In this document: positions 16,644-24,925 of the stretch, piece after piece
Layout: each line of letters begins with the position of its first letter
Numbering within the stretch: the stretch's first letter is position 1
Source: Bacteroidota bacterium
GTDB lineage: Bacteria; Bacteroidota; Bacteroidia; Flavobacteriales; Flavobacteriaceae
Direction of reading: 5' to 3'
Assembly: GCA_024280145.1 (NCBI GenBank)
Contig: JAJRQR010000059.1
Coordinates: 1 to 40,209 of the forward strand
Length of the DNA stretch: 40,209 nt
Translations under genes and position numbers: made by a program
Notes under the pieces: model-generated
What the model was told of the DNA's origin: nothing
Database searches by the model: none
What the model saw: the letters and a program-made list of their open reading frames with translations, nothing else

Positions 16644-17090
16644 ATGAATATAAAATCAGCTTCTGAATGTGAAGATCGTAGAATCTTAAAATTTATTAAT
16701 TTTAAGCTACCTAATTATTATAAAAAAATAGGGTGGATTGGTTTCACAATTTCATTTGTTATTCTGTTATCTACAAAATATTTTGATGGTGATTTTTCAA
16801 TTTTAATTGAATTATTAAAGCGACTTTTATTAGTTTTTTTATTAATAGTTGTAATGTCTAAAGAAAAGGTGGAAGACGAAATGATTAAAAGCATTCGTTC
16901 TCAAGCTTTTTCATTTGCTTTTGTGGGAGCGGTTGCATATACATTACTGCAACCAACGGTAAATTTAATTGTTTCTGCAATAGTTCGACCAGATAAAGTA
17001 ATTTTTGAAGACTTAGGTGATTTTCAAGTTTTATGGTTTATGATGATTGTATATTTGGTTGTCTTTATGAAGCTTAAAAAAAGAGCTTAA
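16644..17090 (+). CDS. membrane protein paired with an XRE regulator
   Basis: Protein of 148 residues with four hydrophobic segments near residues 31-46, 55-73, 88-113 and 126-141, and a charged hinge (S-K-E-K-V-E-D-E-M-I-K-S-I-R-S-Q-A) between the second and third. I do not recognise a named family. The gene shares one base with the following XRE gene (TAATG). Membrane protein plus short XRE regulator pairs are common in Gram-positive bacteria and Bacteroidota, where the membrane protein often has a sensing or tolerance role; here that is only inferred. Confidence 0.82.
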   Translation: MNIKSASECEDRRILKFINFKLPNYYKKIGWIGFTISFVILLSTKYFDGDFSILIELLKRLLLVFLLIVVMSKEKVEDEMIKSIRSQAFSFAFVGAVAYTLLQPTVNLIVSAIVRPDKVIFEDLGDFQVLWFMMIVYLVVFMKLKKRA

Positions 17091-17290
17091 TGAAGAATTC
17101 ACTAAAAGTAGAACGCGCCATCAATAACTACACACAAGAAGAATTGGCAAAAAAAATAGGTGTTTCAAGGCAAACTATCAACTCTATTGAAACCAATAGA
17201 TACGTGCCTTCTACATTATTAGCGTTAAAATTATCGAGACTTTTTAACAAACCTGTAAACGAATTTTTTACTCTTGATGATGAGGATTAA
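17090..17290 (+). CDS. short XRE-family transcriptional regulator
   Basis: Protein of 66 residues that is essentially a lone helix-turn-helix domain: E-R-A-I-N-N-Y-T-Q-E-E-L-A-K-K-I-G-V-S-R-Q-T-I-N-S-I-E with the canonical Q-E-E-L-A and S-R-Q-T-I-N-S-I-E recognition helix, then L-A-L-K-L-S-R-L-F and an acidic end. It resembles the YozG/YgzD class of minimal repressors. It overlaps the stop of the membrane protein gene by one base, so the two are co-translated. It probably controls its own operon. Confidence 0.93.
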   Translation: MKNSLKVERAINNYTQEELAKKIGVSRQTINSIETNRYVPSTLLALKLSRLFNKPVNEFFTLDDED

Positions 17291-17329
17291 GACAAAGCCT
17301 ATCCGTATATTTGCGCTTTATAAACAATC

Positions 17330-18448
17330 ATGAAAACATTTAAAGATTTAGGAGTTCACAACAGCTATGTAAAAGGGCTTAAAGAACTCGGAATTAAAAA
17401 TCCTACCGAAATACAAGAGAAAACGATTCCTGTTTTACTAAAAAACAATACCGATTTTATTGGTTTAGCACAAACAGGGACTGGGAAAACTGCTGCTTAT
17501 GGTTTGCCTGTTTTAAACAGCGTAGATCCTTCTTCAGCGGTGGTACAAGCATTGATATTGTCACCAACACGAGAGTTGGTTCAGCAAATTAAAAAGCAAC
17601 TCTTTAAATTCACAAAATATACTTCTGAAAATATTTTTGTGGAAGCTGTTTACGGTGGAGAAAAGATTGATATTCAGATGAATCGATTGCAAAGACCTAC
17701 ACATATTATCGTAGCAACTCCGGGAAGATTGATTGATTTAATTGAAAAGGGAACCATCAACTTGAGAAGTATTAAAACAGTGGTTCTTGATGAAGCCGAT
17801 GAAATGCTGAGTATGGGTTTTAAAAAAGAATTGGATGCTATTTTAAATTATACAAGTGGAGGTAGAAATACTTGGTTGTTTTCAGCTACGATGCCTGCTG
17901 AAATTCAGCGAATTATCAATAAGTATATGGATGACAAAGCCGTGAGAGTTACTGTAAACAAAGACTCTTTGGTAAATGCTAATATTTCACATCAATATTT
18001 GATAACTTCCATTGACGAAAAAATAAATGTTATAAGTCAGTTGTTAGATGGCTTTGGAGAAGGAAGAGGAATTGTATTTTGTAGAACTAAATTGGGCGTT
18101 CAAAAATTGGTTAAAGAATTAAAAGAAGAAGGTTTTTCTGTAGATGCATTAGAAGGTGATATGCAACAAAAAGAGCGAGATAGAGTAATGCGAATGTTTA
18201 AAAAAGGAACGCTTCAGTTTTTAATATCAACAGATGTTTCGGCAAGAGGAATTGATGTAAATAATTTGGCTTTTGTAATGCATCATCAATTACCAGAAAA
18301 CCTAGAATATTACACACATCGTAGTGGGCGTACAGCTAGAGCTGGAAAAAAAGGCGTTTCAATTGCATTAATTTTACCTAGTGAATTACAACGAGTACAC
18401 CAAATTCAAAAAGCATTGGGAATTAAATTTGAAGAAGGTATTATATAA
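17330..18448 (+). CDS. DEAD-box RNA helicase
   Basis: Cytoplasmic protein of 372 residues. Helicase motifs appear in order: Q motif (G-I-K-N-P-T-E-I-Q, residues 21-29), A-Q-T-G-T-G-K-T (47-54), P-T-R-E-L-V (77-82), T-P-G-R (128-131), D-E-A-D (152-155), S-A-T (183-185), A-R-G-I-D and H-R-S-G-R-T-A-R-A-G. The protein ends soon after the second RecA domain, without the basic or RbpA-like tail found in longer members, so it is a minimal two-domain helicase. Likely roles are RNA remodelling, ribosome assembly or cold adaptation; the sequence does not decide between them. Confidence 0.95.
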   Translation: MKTFKDLGVHNSYVKGLKELGIKNPTEIQEKTIPVLLKNNTDFIGLAQTGTGKTAAYGLPVLNSVDPSSAVVQALILSPTRELVQQIKKQLFKFTKYTSENIFVEAVYGGEKIDIQMNRLQRPTHIIVATPGRLIDLIEKGTINLRSIKTVVLDEADEMLSMGFKKELDAILNYTSGGRNTWLFSATMPAEIQRIINKYMDDKAVRVTVNKDSLVNANISHQYLITSIDEKINVISQLLDGFGEGRGIVFCRTKLGVQKLVKELKEEGFSVDALEGDMQQKERDRVMRMFKKGTLQFLISTDVSARGIDVNNLAFVMHHQLPENLEYYTHRSGRTARAGKKGVSIALILPSELQRVHQIQKALGIKFEEGII

Positions 18449-18488
18449 TTTTCTTTGGGCTTGTAATGAAACTTTCTCGATGTTTTAT

Positions 18489-18519
18489 GAGATTGCTTCG
18501 TTGCTCTCGCAAAGACATT
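18489..18519. repeat. dispersed-type intergenic element (GAGATT...GACATT)
   Basis: This 31-base GC-richer stretch in the DEAD-box/DUF1456 gap runs from GAGATT, through CTTCG, to GACATT. It can fold (TTGC...GCAA). The reverse complement of 38921-38959 has the same ends and the same CTTCG core. From general knowledge, such elements occur many times in flavobacterial genomes. Confidence 0.5.
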
Positions 18520-18547
18520 CAATTATTAACATATTCACTCATTAACT

Positions 18548-18799
18548 ATGGCACTATCAAACAACGATATTTTTAAAAAACTACGAGTAGCATTAAAACT
18601 ACGGGATGATGAGATTGTAAAAATTTTAGAATTGGTAGATTTTAAATCAACCAAAAGCGAAATTGGATCTCTTTTCAGAAATGAGAAACATCCAAAATAT
18701 GTAGAATGTGGCGATCAGATTCTTCGTAACTTTTTACACGGCCTGGTAATTCATTTACGAGGACCAATGCCCAAAAAGGAACCAAAAGGTAAAATATAA
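18548..18799 (+). CDS. DUF1456 family protein, single-domain (YehS-like)
   Basis: Soluble protein of 83 residues. It matches one DUF1456 repeat: S-N-N-D-I-F-K-K-L-R-V-A-L-K-L-R-D-D-E-I-V-K-I-L-E-L, then E-I-G-S-L-F-R-N and the C-D-Q-x-L-R-N-F-L-x-G-L-like ending (here G-D-Q-I-L-R-N-F-L-H-G-L). E. coli YehS has two such repeats in about 156 residues, so this is a one-repeat form with a short proline/lysine tail. The function of the family is unknown. Confidence 0.85.
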   Translation: MALSNNDIFKKLRVALKLRDDEIVKILELVDFKSTKSEIGSLFRNEKHPKYVECGDQILRNFLHGLVIHLRGPMPKKEPKGKI

Positions 18800-18800
18800 C

Positions 18801-18830
18801 AAGCTTCTTTCAAATTAATAAAAGAAGCTT
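18801..18830. terminator. hairpin between DUF1456 and the first 33-codon gene
   Basis: Perfect 10-bp inverted repeat: AAGCTTCTTT at 18801-18810 and its complement at 18821-18830, with a 10-base loop. It lies two bases after the DUF1456 stop and 27 bases beyond the stop of the convergent small gene at 18857, so it may serve both. Confidence 0.7.
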
Positions 18831-18856
18831 TCAGTTAATGGTTTATAAGCGCTTAA

Positions 18857-18958
18857 TTAATAAGTACTTAGCTTATTAAATCGTCTTCTATTATTCCAAT
18901 TAAAAGACTTAGAAGTTTTAGTTCTTTCGGTTAACTTATTTGTATTTAATGTTCTCAT
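18857..18958 (-). CDS. very basic 33-residue protein, paralogue of the one at 23102
   Basis: A 33-codon frame starts M-R-T-L-N-T-N-K-L-T-E and ends F-N-W-N-N-R-R-R-F-N-K-L-S-T-Y. It aligns without gaps to the frame at 23102-23203, with 19 of 33 residues identical. Identical residues often use different codons (Thr3, Thr10, Glu11, Lys17, Leu30), and there are conservative swaps such as Ser/Thr6 and Lys/Arg8, which is the mark of selection on protein. It has nine Lys/Arg and a single Glu. A TAATTTTG box lies 56 bases upstream and a hairpin at 18801-18830 follows. This gene accounts for most of the interval 18800-19093. I do not recognise the family. Confidence 0.75.
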   Translation of the reverse strand: MRTLNTNKLTERTKTSKSFNWNNRRRFNKLSTY

Positions 18959-19013
18959 AATTAATTTGTTTAAATATTTCTATGTAATAGACGTATTAAA
19001 TCTAATTACGTTA

Positions 19014-19021
19014 CAAAATTA
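19014..19021 (-). promoter_or_regulatory. candidate -7 box of the first 33-codon gene
   Basis: On the minus strand this reads TAATTTTG, a full match to TAnnTTTG, 56 bases upstream of the start codon at 18958. The paralogous gene has the identical box at a similar distance. No clear -33 TTG is present here. Confidence 0.45.
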
Positions 19022-19093
19022 CTAACAAATATTTGATTAAATTGAAAATAACATAATATTAACACTAAAATAGATGTTGAATTTACGAATAGT

Positions 19094-21481
19094 TTAATTT
19101 TCAGGAGTAAAAATAATTTTAGTCGAAGATTCTATTATTTCTTCCTTATTCATCATCATCTTTCTGAATTCACCTTTATTATACATTTCTGCTTGATCGC
19201 GATAATGTTCACTTAAAGGATTTCCAGACTGTCCTGTTGGATTGATACTCATACTGTTCTCTATATCACTAAAATCAATTATTCTTCTAGTAGAAGGTCC
19301 CGACTTTACATTATAAATTCCAGTTTCATCTCGATGATAATCTAGATTATTAATAACCTCGGCTGCACCATTAACTGCATAAGGTCCAACATTAAAAAAG
19401 CTTCGCAAGGTTTCTATTTTACCAATAGGGTGTGGGTGTTCTATAATATGTACTTTATTCCAAGTCCAATTATTCATATTCTCACCTAATTGTTCTTCTA
19501 AAGCTGCAACTGTTTCAATTAATGTTTTGGAAAGAATATCTTTTTTATTTTCAATTTTATCTGAAGTGGTAATGTCATCCCACCAAATAGATTCTTTTTT
19601 GTGAATTTGATATGCCAACACTCTATCAATTCAATGTGTTTGTTTAAACTGATCGTACAAATCTTGCCCCAATTCATCTTCAAAAGTATTTTTTAAATAC
19701 AAGTACACAAATTTATTATAAATGGTAGGAGCAACCGCATCTAAGGTGTTTGAACCATCCCAAAGTTGAAGTACATCAAAGGCACGTCGTTCATTTTTAC
19801 TGAAAGAATTAAAGTTGATAGTATTTGTAATTTCCTTAATAACTTCAGGTGCTACAGAGGAAGTAACATCATTAATCATTGCCTTCATAGAAGTTGAATT
19901 CCAATTGTTTTTGGGTTCTAATAAGCTTACAATTCTTTTTGCTCGATCTTCAGTTATATAATATCCAGGGTATAACATTCCGGCAATACTATCAGGTTGG
20001 TTATTGGCAGAATAGACGTAATTCCAAGAGGGGTTTTCAGCCATAGGGTTCTCTGAAAAATCTAAAAATTCAATTATATCATCTTCTCCTGAAGCGCCAT
20101 CGAGAATAAACTTGGTATTTACATGGTCTTTATGTTTATATAATTTAGCCGAAGCATACCAAGCAATATTTCCTTTGGCATCACCATACATTAAATTTAA
20201 ACCTGGAGCGTGAAGTAAGGAGGCACCTTTTTTAAAATCTGCCATACTTTTAGCTCTCGAAAGTGAATAAAAAACTTCGGCAGCTTTGTTTTCTACTAAG
20301 GTGTACATCCATTGCATAGCAATAGGGTTGTTGTTTGAAATCCCTTTAACAACATCATTTACAATAGGACCGTGACGTGTATATTTTACATTAAAAGTAA
20401 CATCGTCATTGTCTTTTACTTTTATAGTTTTTGAAACAGTTTTAAACGATTCGTAACCCGTTGGTGTTTTGTATTTGTTGGTATCAGTTGGATGTAATTC
20501 TTCTTTATAAAAATCGATATCATCGTTTTCAAACATAGTAACGCCGTAGGCATATTCTCTATTATGACCTAAAAGGGGTAAAGGTACGCCTGCTAGATAA
20601 TATCCATATAATTCAAAATCAGGAGTAATAATATGCGCTTCATACCAAACGGAAGGTTGAGAAAAACCCATATGCGGATCATTGGCTAAAATTACTTTTC
20701 CGTTTTTTGTTTTTTCTTCGGAAACCACCCAACTATTAGAGCCTATAAAATGAGGAACAGGAGATTTATCCATCACCGAATTTATGGTAGAAACCATCGT
20801 ACTGTAGTTTTCAATTTCCTGTTTAGCATTTTTAATGAAGGTCGTATTTGGTCTTATATGAATATTTAATTCTTTCAGGTAAGTACTGTCTAACTTTAGT
20901 TCTAATGCACTTAAAAATGGATCTGTGTTTTGTGCCATTGCAAAACTAAAGGACATATAACCAAAAATATTATACAAATCTTTTATCTGAAAGGGCTCTT
21001 TATTTAAACCTACAAGTGTGTATTCAATAGGAGTGGGGCCTTCATCCATAAATTGATTTACTCCTTTTAAATACGCTTCAATAATTTGATATGTTTTGCT
21101 ATTTTTATCAATATTTTTAATGGTTTCTATTGAGTTTTCTTCAATTCCTAAACTTGCAAAAAAAGTGTCGTTTTCAATTAAATCTTTCCCGAATACTTCA
21201 GAAAGACGACCTGGAGCAATTCTTCGCATTAATTCCATTTGCCAAAGTCGATCTTGTGCATGAACATAACCTAAGGTTGTTGTTGCATCCAATTGATTCT
21301 CTGCGTAAATATGCGGAATACCATAACCATCGTAATAAACGGTGGTTTTATTTTCAATATTTTCTAGTGAAACTTCGCCAGAGTAACTAGGTTTTAAATG
21401 ATTATAATACCAAAACCCTGCAATTGCAAGAATTACTAATATGATGAGTAAAAATTTTAATATTTTTTTGAAAATTTTCAT
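19094..21481 (-). pseudogene. penicillin acylase family (Ntn-hydrolase) protein interrupted by an in-frame TGA
   Basis: N-terminal membrane anchor or signal (residues 7-25), then the alpha-chain region with G-Y-V-H-A-Q-D-R-L-W-Q-M-E-L (residues 71-84) and the autocatalytic site G-S-N-S-W, with nucleophile Ser248, followed by L-A-N-D-P-H-M-G-F. The frame meets TGA at 19631-19633 (codon 617) after K-Q-T-H and then continues I-D-R-V-L-A-Y-Q-I-H for 178 residues to TAA at 19094. Restored length is 795 residues, normal for the family, so the stop removes the beta-chain C-terminus. TTA (Leu) to TGA is a one-base change. I chose the start at 21481 (M-K-I-F-K-K) over one 13 codons upstream. The family hydrolyses amide bonds such as beta-lactams or acyl-homoserine lactones; the substrate here is unknown. 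Confidence 0.85.
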
Positions 21482-21537
21482 GAGGATAATGTTATAATAA
21501 GTAGTATTCAAATATAACATTTATTAAAGAAGATTCT

Positions 21538-21963
21538 CTATACTTCTGAAGCAAATAAAGCATCAATTACATCGTTTCGCATTTGGTAGTCAAATGAGTC
21601 GATACAGGGATCCATATCTCCTAATATTGCATTAAGATCTGAATAGGTTTTTTCTAGCGATTTGTAATATTCCAACCATTTTATTTCTGAAGCATTTAGG
21701 TTGTTCTGGTTACACCAATCCAAATAATCAAGACTGTCATTATATACATCCAAGGAGAATAAAATAAGGTAAAGAGCAACCAATGGCTTATTTTTACTGC
21801 AATCACCATATTCATCATCTACATAAACCTGCCATGAATTGGAATCTATGGAAATTTCAGCTAATACAAAGCTTTCAGCATTGGCTTTTTTTAAACTTTT
21901 AATCAAAATATTATTAGATAAATAAATGGACTTTAGTTTGTCTATTTCTGAGTAGTTTTCCAT
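21538..21963 (-). CDS. hypothetical protein
   Basis: Predicted soluble acidic protein of 141 residues with no signal peptide. It is mostly helical, with a short central strand (S-W-Q-V-Y-V-D-D-E-Y-G-D). Notable are three cysteines (in G-D-C-S-K-N, D-W-C-N-Q-N and D-P-C-I-D-S) and several Trp/Tyr. I do not recognise a family. It lies 57 bases upstream of the penicillin acylase gene on the same strand, so the two may be cotranscribed. Confidence 0.72.
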   Translation of the reverse strand: MENYSEIDKLKSIYLSNNILIKSLKKANAESFVLAEISIDSNSWQVYVDDEYGDCSKNKPLVALYLILFSLDVYNDSLDYLDWCNQNNLNASEIKWLEYYKSLEKTYSDLNAILGDMDPCIDSFDYQMRNDVIDALFASEV

Positions 21964-22059
21964 AGGTGTAAGGGTACGAAAATGTGCTTTTTTAATGAAA
22001 TTAAAATTGAAAATTTATCTTGAAAAAAGTAGTATATTCAAATCTTTAAAAACTATAAA

Positions 22060-23061
22060 ATGAACAAACAATTAATATTGGTAAATCGTCCAGAAGGATT
22101 ACCAAAAGAAGATACTTGGAAGCTTGAAACAAACCCAATTAAAGAACTAAAAGATGGAGAAATATTAATTAAGCATCATTACATTTCATTAGACCCCGCA
22201 ATGCGAGGATGGATGATGGATCGTAAATCATACGTTCCTCCTGTTGAGATTGGCGATGTAATGCGAGCTGGGAGTATTGGTAAAGTAATAAAAGCTAATA
22301 ATCATCCAGATTTTAATGTGGGAGATTGCATTGTAAATTGGGGAGGAGTTCAGCAGTACCTAACTACAGATGGTGAAAATTGTTATAAAGTAGATGATAC
22401 TATTGTGCCAATGCCAAAATATTTAGGAGCATTAGGAATGCCTGGAATGACAGCTTATTTTGGTATTTTACAAGTTGGTAAAATTAAAGAAGGAGATATT
22501 GTTTTAGTTTCAGGAGCAGCTGGAGCTGTAGGAAGTATTGTAGGGCAAATTGCAAAAATTAAAGGATGTACCGTAATAGGAATTGCTGGAGGTAAAGAAA
22601 AGTGTGACTATCTCATAAACGAGTTGGGATTTGATGAAGCAATCGACTATAAATCGGAAGATTTAATGGAAGCTTTAAATGAAAAATGCCCTAAAGGAAT
22701 TGATGTATATTTTGACAATGTTGGTGGTGATATATTAGACGCTGCTTTAACAAAATTAAGAATGAATGCACGTGTTGTAATCTGTGGTGCTATTTCGCAA
22801 TATAACAATGTAAATGATATTATTGGACCAAAAAATTATTTGTCATTATTGGTAAACAGAGCAACCATGCAAGGAATGGTGGTACTTGATTATGCAAAAG
22901 ATTATAGTTCTGCTGCTCAAGAAATGGGAATGTGGATGATGCAAGGAAAATTACAAAGCCGAGAGGATATTTATGAAGGTATTGAAAACTTTTACGAAAC
23001 TTTTTTACGTTTATTTTCAGGAAAAAAATTAGGGAAACTAATATTGAAAGTGATAGAATAA
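22060..23061 (+). CDS. NADP-dependent oxidoreductase, MDR superfamily (CurA/leukotriene B4 dehydrogenase-like)
   Basis: Cytoplasmic protein of 333 residues. The N-terminus N-R-P-E-G-L-P-K-E-D-T-W, then S-L-D-P-A-M-R-G-W-M and G-D-V-M-R-A-G-S-I-G-K-V, match the zinc-free medium-chain reductases of the CurA/YncB group. The nucleotide-binding motif V-S-G-A-A-G-A-V-G-S-I-V-G-Q-I-A-K follows, with D-V-Y-F-D-N-V-G-G-D later on. These enzymes reduce alpha,beta-unsaturated ketones or aldehydes with NADPH. A perfect palindromic terminator sits 13 bases after the stop codon. Confidence 0.93.
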   Translation: MNKQLILVNRPEGLPKEDTWKLETNPIKELKDGEILIKHHYISLDPAMRGWMMDRKSYVPPVEIGDVMRAGSIGKVIKANNHPDFNVGDCIVNWGGVQQYLTTDGENCYKVDDTIVPMPKYLGALGMPGMTAYFGILQVGKIKEGDIVLVSGAAGAVGSIVGQIAKIKGCTVIGIAGGKEKCDYLINELGFDEAIDYKSEDLMEALNEKCPKGIDVYFDNVGGDILDAALTKLRMNARVVICGAISQYNNVNDIIGPKNYLSLLVNRATMQGMVVLDYAKDYSSAAQEMGMWMMQGKLQSREDIYEGIENFYETFLRLFSGKKLGKLILKVIE

Positions 23062-23073
23062 GAATTTTCGATA

Positions 23074-23103
23074 AAATAAATAAGCCTCGAGGCTTATTTA
23101 TTT
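23074..23103. terminator. perfect palindrome, bidirectional terminator
   Basis: Thirteen-base arms (AAATAAATAAGCC at 23074-23086 and its complement at 23091-23103) with a TCGA loop. It ends the CurA-like gene on the plus strand. On the minus strand it overlaps the stop codon (23102-23104) of the second 33-codon gene. Confidence 0.85.
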
Positions 23104-23203
23104 AAGGAGTACTCAAAGTTCTAAATCGTCTTTTTGAATTCCACTTAAAAATTTTCGTTTTACTTTTTGTCTCTGTTAATCGATTACTATTTAAAGTTCT
23201 CAT
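23102..23203 (-). CDS. very basic 33-residue protein, paralogue of the one at 18857
   Basis: A 33-codon frame starts M-R-T-L-N-S-N-R-L-T-E and ends F-K-W-N-S-K-R-R-F-R-T-L-S-T-P, exactly the same length as its partner 4.2 kb away. It has ten Lys/Arg and one Glu. Invariant in both copies are M-R-T-L-N-x-N-x-L-T-E, F-x-W-N, R-R-F and L-S-T. The stop codon is embedded in the palindrome at 23074-23103, so the message would be little more than the coding sequence and a hairpin. A TAATTTTG box lies 51 bases upstream. It occupies the otherwise empty interval 23062-23345. The family is not recognised. The charge and size would suit a nucleic-acid- or ribosome-associated peptide, which is speculation. 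Confidence 0.75.
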   Translation of the reverse strand: MRTLNSNRLTETKSKTKIFKWNSKRRFRTLSTP

Positions 23204-23253
23204 CACAAAATATATAAGGTTAATTGTTTGTATATATTCCTTAAAATCTTTTC

Positions 23254-23280
23254 AAAATTAGAAGGTAAATTAATATCAAT
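23254..23280 (-). promoter_or_regulatory. candidate promoter of the second 33-codon gene
   Basis: On the minus strand there is TTG (23278-23280), 16 bases, then TAATTTTG (23254-23261). The -7 box fully matches TAnnTTTG. The -33 spacing is a little short for Bacteroidota (about 17-23 is usual). Confidence 0.45.
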
Positions 23281-23345
23281 CTATGACTTATATCATTAAT
23301 CAAGGTTTTTGTTCAAGCTAATTTTGTTGAAATTTAAAATTAGAA

Positions 23346-24236
23346 ATGATGAAAAACTTAGCTATTAGTGTCCTAATTATAATTGCTTTCGGGTTAAATT
23401 CTATTGCACAAGAAATTGCACCTTATGTTAAAATAGGAGAGAGTTCAGAAAGTATGCAACAAACATCAAAAAAAATAACAGAAGCATTAAATAATAATGG
23501 GTTTACCATATTAGGTAACTATAACCCTGCCGGTAAAAGCACCTTAAAAGTAATTGCTTTTACTCAAAATGAATTAAAAAACACTGTAATTAAAGTTAAA
23601 GATAGAGGGGCATTAGCTGCGGTATTTAAAGTTGGTTTGGTTTCGTTAAATGGAAAAATAATAATGTCTTATACAAATCCAGACTATATTTTAAGAGCTT
23701 ATTTGGGAGATAATTATAAGACTTATAAAACTTCTTTCGAAAAATTTAACAATGATTTAAAATCTGCTTTTTCGAAAGTTGGAAATGATTTTTCAACCTT
23801 TGGAGGGACTGTAGATGCTGATGATTTAGGAGAGTATCATTATAAAATTATGATGCCATATTTTTCGGATCCAATTGAGTTGAATGAGTTTTCATCATTT
23901 GAAGAAGGAGGGAAGATTATTGAAAAAAACTTAAACGCTAAAAAAGGAAATACAAAACTTGTATATAAATTAGTTTATTCGTCTAAAAAAGTTGCAGTAT
24001 TTGGAATAGGATTAGAAAATAGCGAAGAAGGCGAGCCAAATTTCCTTCCAATAATAGGAGAAGCTCATGCAGCTGCGCTTCCTTACGAAATTATTTTACA
24101 AGGTAAAGAAGCCACTATGTTACACGGTAAATATAGAATTGCACTACATTGGCCAGAGCTTTCAATGGGTACTTTCATGAAAATTATGAGTACTCCAGGA
24201 GATATAGAGGATACACTTGAAGCGCTATGTAAATAG
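23346..24236 (+). CDS. exported hypothetical protein
   Basis: Protein of 296 residues with a signal peptide (...G-L-N-S-I-A-Q). The mature part begins E-I-A-P-Y-V-K-I-G and contains I-T-E-A-L-N-N-N-G-F-T-I-L-G-N-Y-N-P-A followed by a second half with H-A-A-A-L-P-Y-E-I and L-H-G-K-Y-R-I-A-L-H-W-P-E-L. The N-terminal part is weakly reminiscent of DUF302-type domains, but the match is too loose to name. The start may be the second Met (23349). An intrinsic terminator follows at 24244. Confidence 0.8.
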   Translation: MMKNLAISVLIIIAFGLNSIAQEIAPYVKIGESSESMQQTSKKITEALNNNGFTILGNYNPAGKSTLKVIAFTQNELKNTVIKVKDRGALAAVFKVGLVSLNGKIIMSYTNPDYILRAYLGDNYKTYKTSFEKFNNDLKSAFSKVGNDFSTFGGTVDADDLGEYHYKIMMPYFSDPIELNEFSSFEEGGKIIEKNLNAKKGNTKLVYKLVYSSKKVAVFGIGLENSEEGEPNFLPIIGEAHAAALPYEIILQGKEATMLHGKYRIALHWPELSMGTFMKIMSTPGDIEDTLEALCK

Positions 24237-24243
24237 TATTTAT

Positions 24244-24279
24244 AAAACTCCAATTCGATTTTGATTTGGAGTTTTTTTT
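24244..24279 (+). terminator. intrinsic terminator
   Basis: AAAACTCCAA (24244-24253) pairs with TTGGAGTTTT (24266-24275), followed by more T to 24279. It separates the gene at 23346 from the DUF4251 gene. Confidence 0.88.
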
Positions 24280-24318
24280 GGTCTAATAATTGCTTATATT
24301 TATTCAAAATAATGAATT

Positions 24319-24825
24319 ATGAAAAAGATATTAGTAATAATGATATTGTTGTTAGGGTTTAATCATATCACCGTAGCACAAACAAAAAAAGAAGCTAAAG
24401 AACAAAAAGCAGAACAGGAATACAATGCTATTAAAAAATTGGTTAATTCCAAGATGTACGTGTTTGATGCAACTTGGATTTCTACAAGTAGAGGAAGAAG
24501 AATTAATATTGCTGCAGGCTCAAATTCTATTGCTGTTGCACAAGATTCAACAAAAGCTGCTATGCAATTTTTCGGGGAAGTTACTACCATTCGCTTCAGT
24601 GGTAATGAAGGAGTTTCGTTTAATAACAAAATTGAAAATTATCAAGTAAATTTTGATGATAAAAAAAGAAGAGTGAATGTTTCTTTTAAAGTAAAAAACA
24701 AATCAGAAATGTATGAAGTTTACATGTCTATAAACAAAACAGGATTCACTTTTGTAGATGTTAATAGTAATAATAAAAGTAATGTAACTTATGACGGAAA
24801 TATTTCAGCTATAAAACTGGAATAA
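24319..24825 (+). CDS. exported DUF4251 protein
   Basis: Protein of 168 residues with a signal peptide (...N-H-I-T-V-A-Q). After a lysine/glutamate-rich linker the domain reads L-V-N-S-K-M-Y-V-F-D-A-T-W, then V-N-F-D-D-K-K-R-R-V-N-V-S-F-K-V and Y-E-V-Y-M-S-I-N-K-T-G-F, and ends with Y-D-G-N-I-S. This is the usual DUF4251 layout, a small beta-rich periplasmic family of unknown role in Bacteroidota. It is a single-gene unit with terminators on both sides. Confidence 0.88.
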   Translation: MKKILVIMILLLGFNHITVAQTKKEAKEQKAEQEYNAIKKLVNSKMYVFDATWISTSRGRRINIAAGSNSIAVAQDSTKAAMQFFGEVTTIRFSGNEGVSFNNKIENYQVNFDDKKRRVNVSFKVKNKSEMYEVYMSINKTGFTFVDVNSNNKSNVTYDGNISAIKLE

Positions 24826-24848
24826 AATTCATTTGATTATTGTTTAAT

Positions 24849-24893
24849 AGCTGAAGTAATGATATTTATCATAATATTATTGCTTCGGCTTTT
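24849..24893 (+). terminator. intrinsic terminator after the DUF4251 gene
   Basis: AGCTGAAGTAAT (24849-24860) pairs with ATTGCTTCGGCT (24879-24890) over 12 bp, including two G-U pairs in the RNA, followed by TTTTG. Confidence 0.7.
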
Positions 24894-24925
24894 GTAATTT
24901 TAAGAGAATTTTAAATCCTAAAGTT

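Noticed and set aside
19970-19985. A further TAGGGTA-like site (CCAGGGTATAAC)
   Set aside because: It lies within the penicillin acylase coding region and differs in the first bases, so it is probably chance.
19094-21481. Two separate genes (short downstream protein plus acylase)
   Set aside because: Both parts are in the same reading frame, with only TGA between them, and together give the usual length and ending of a penicillin acylase.
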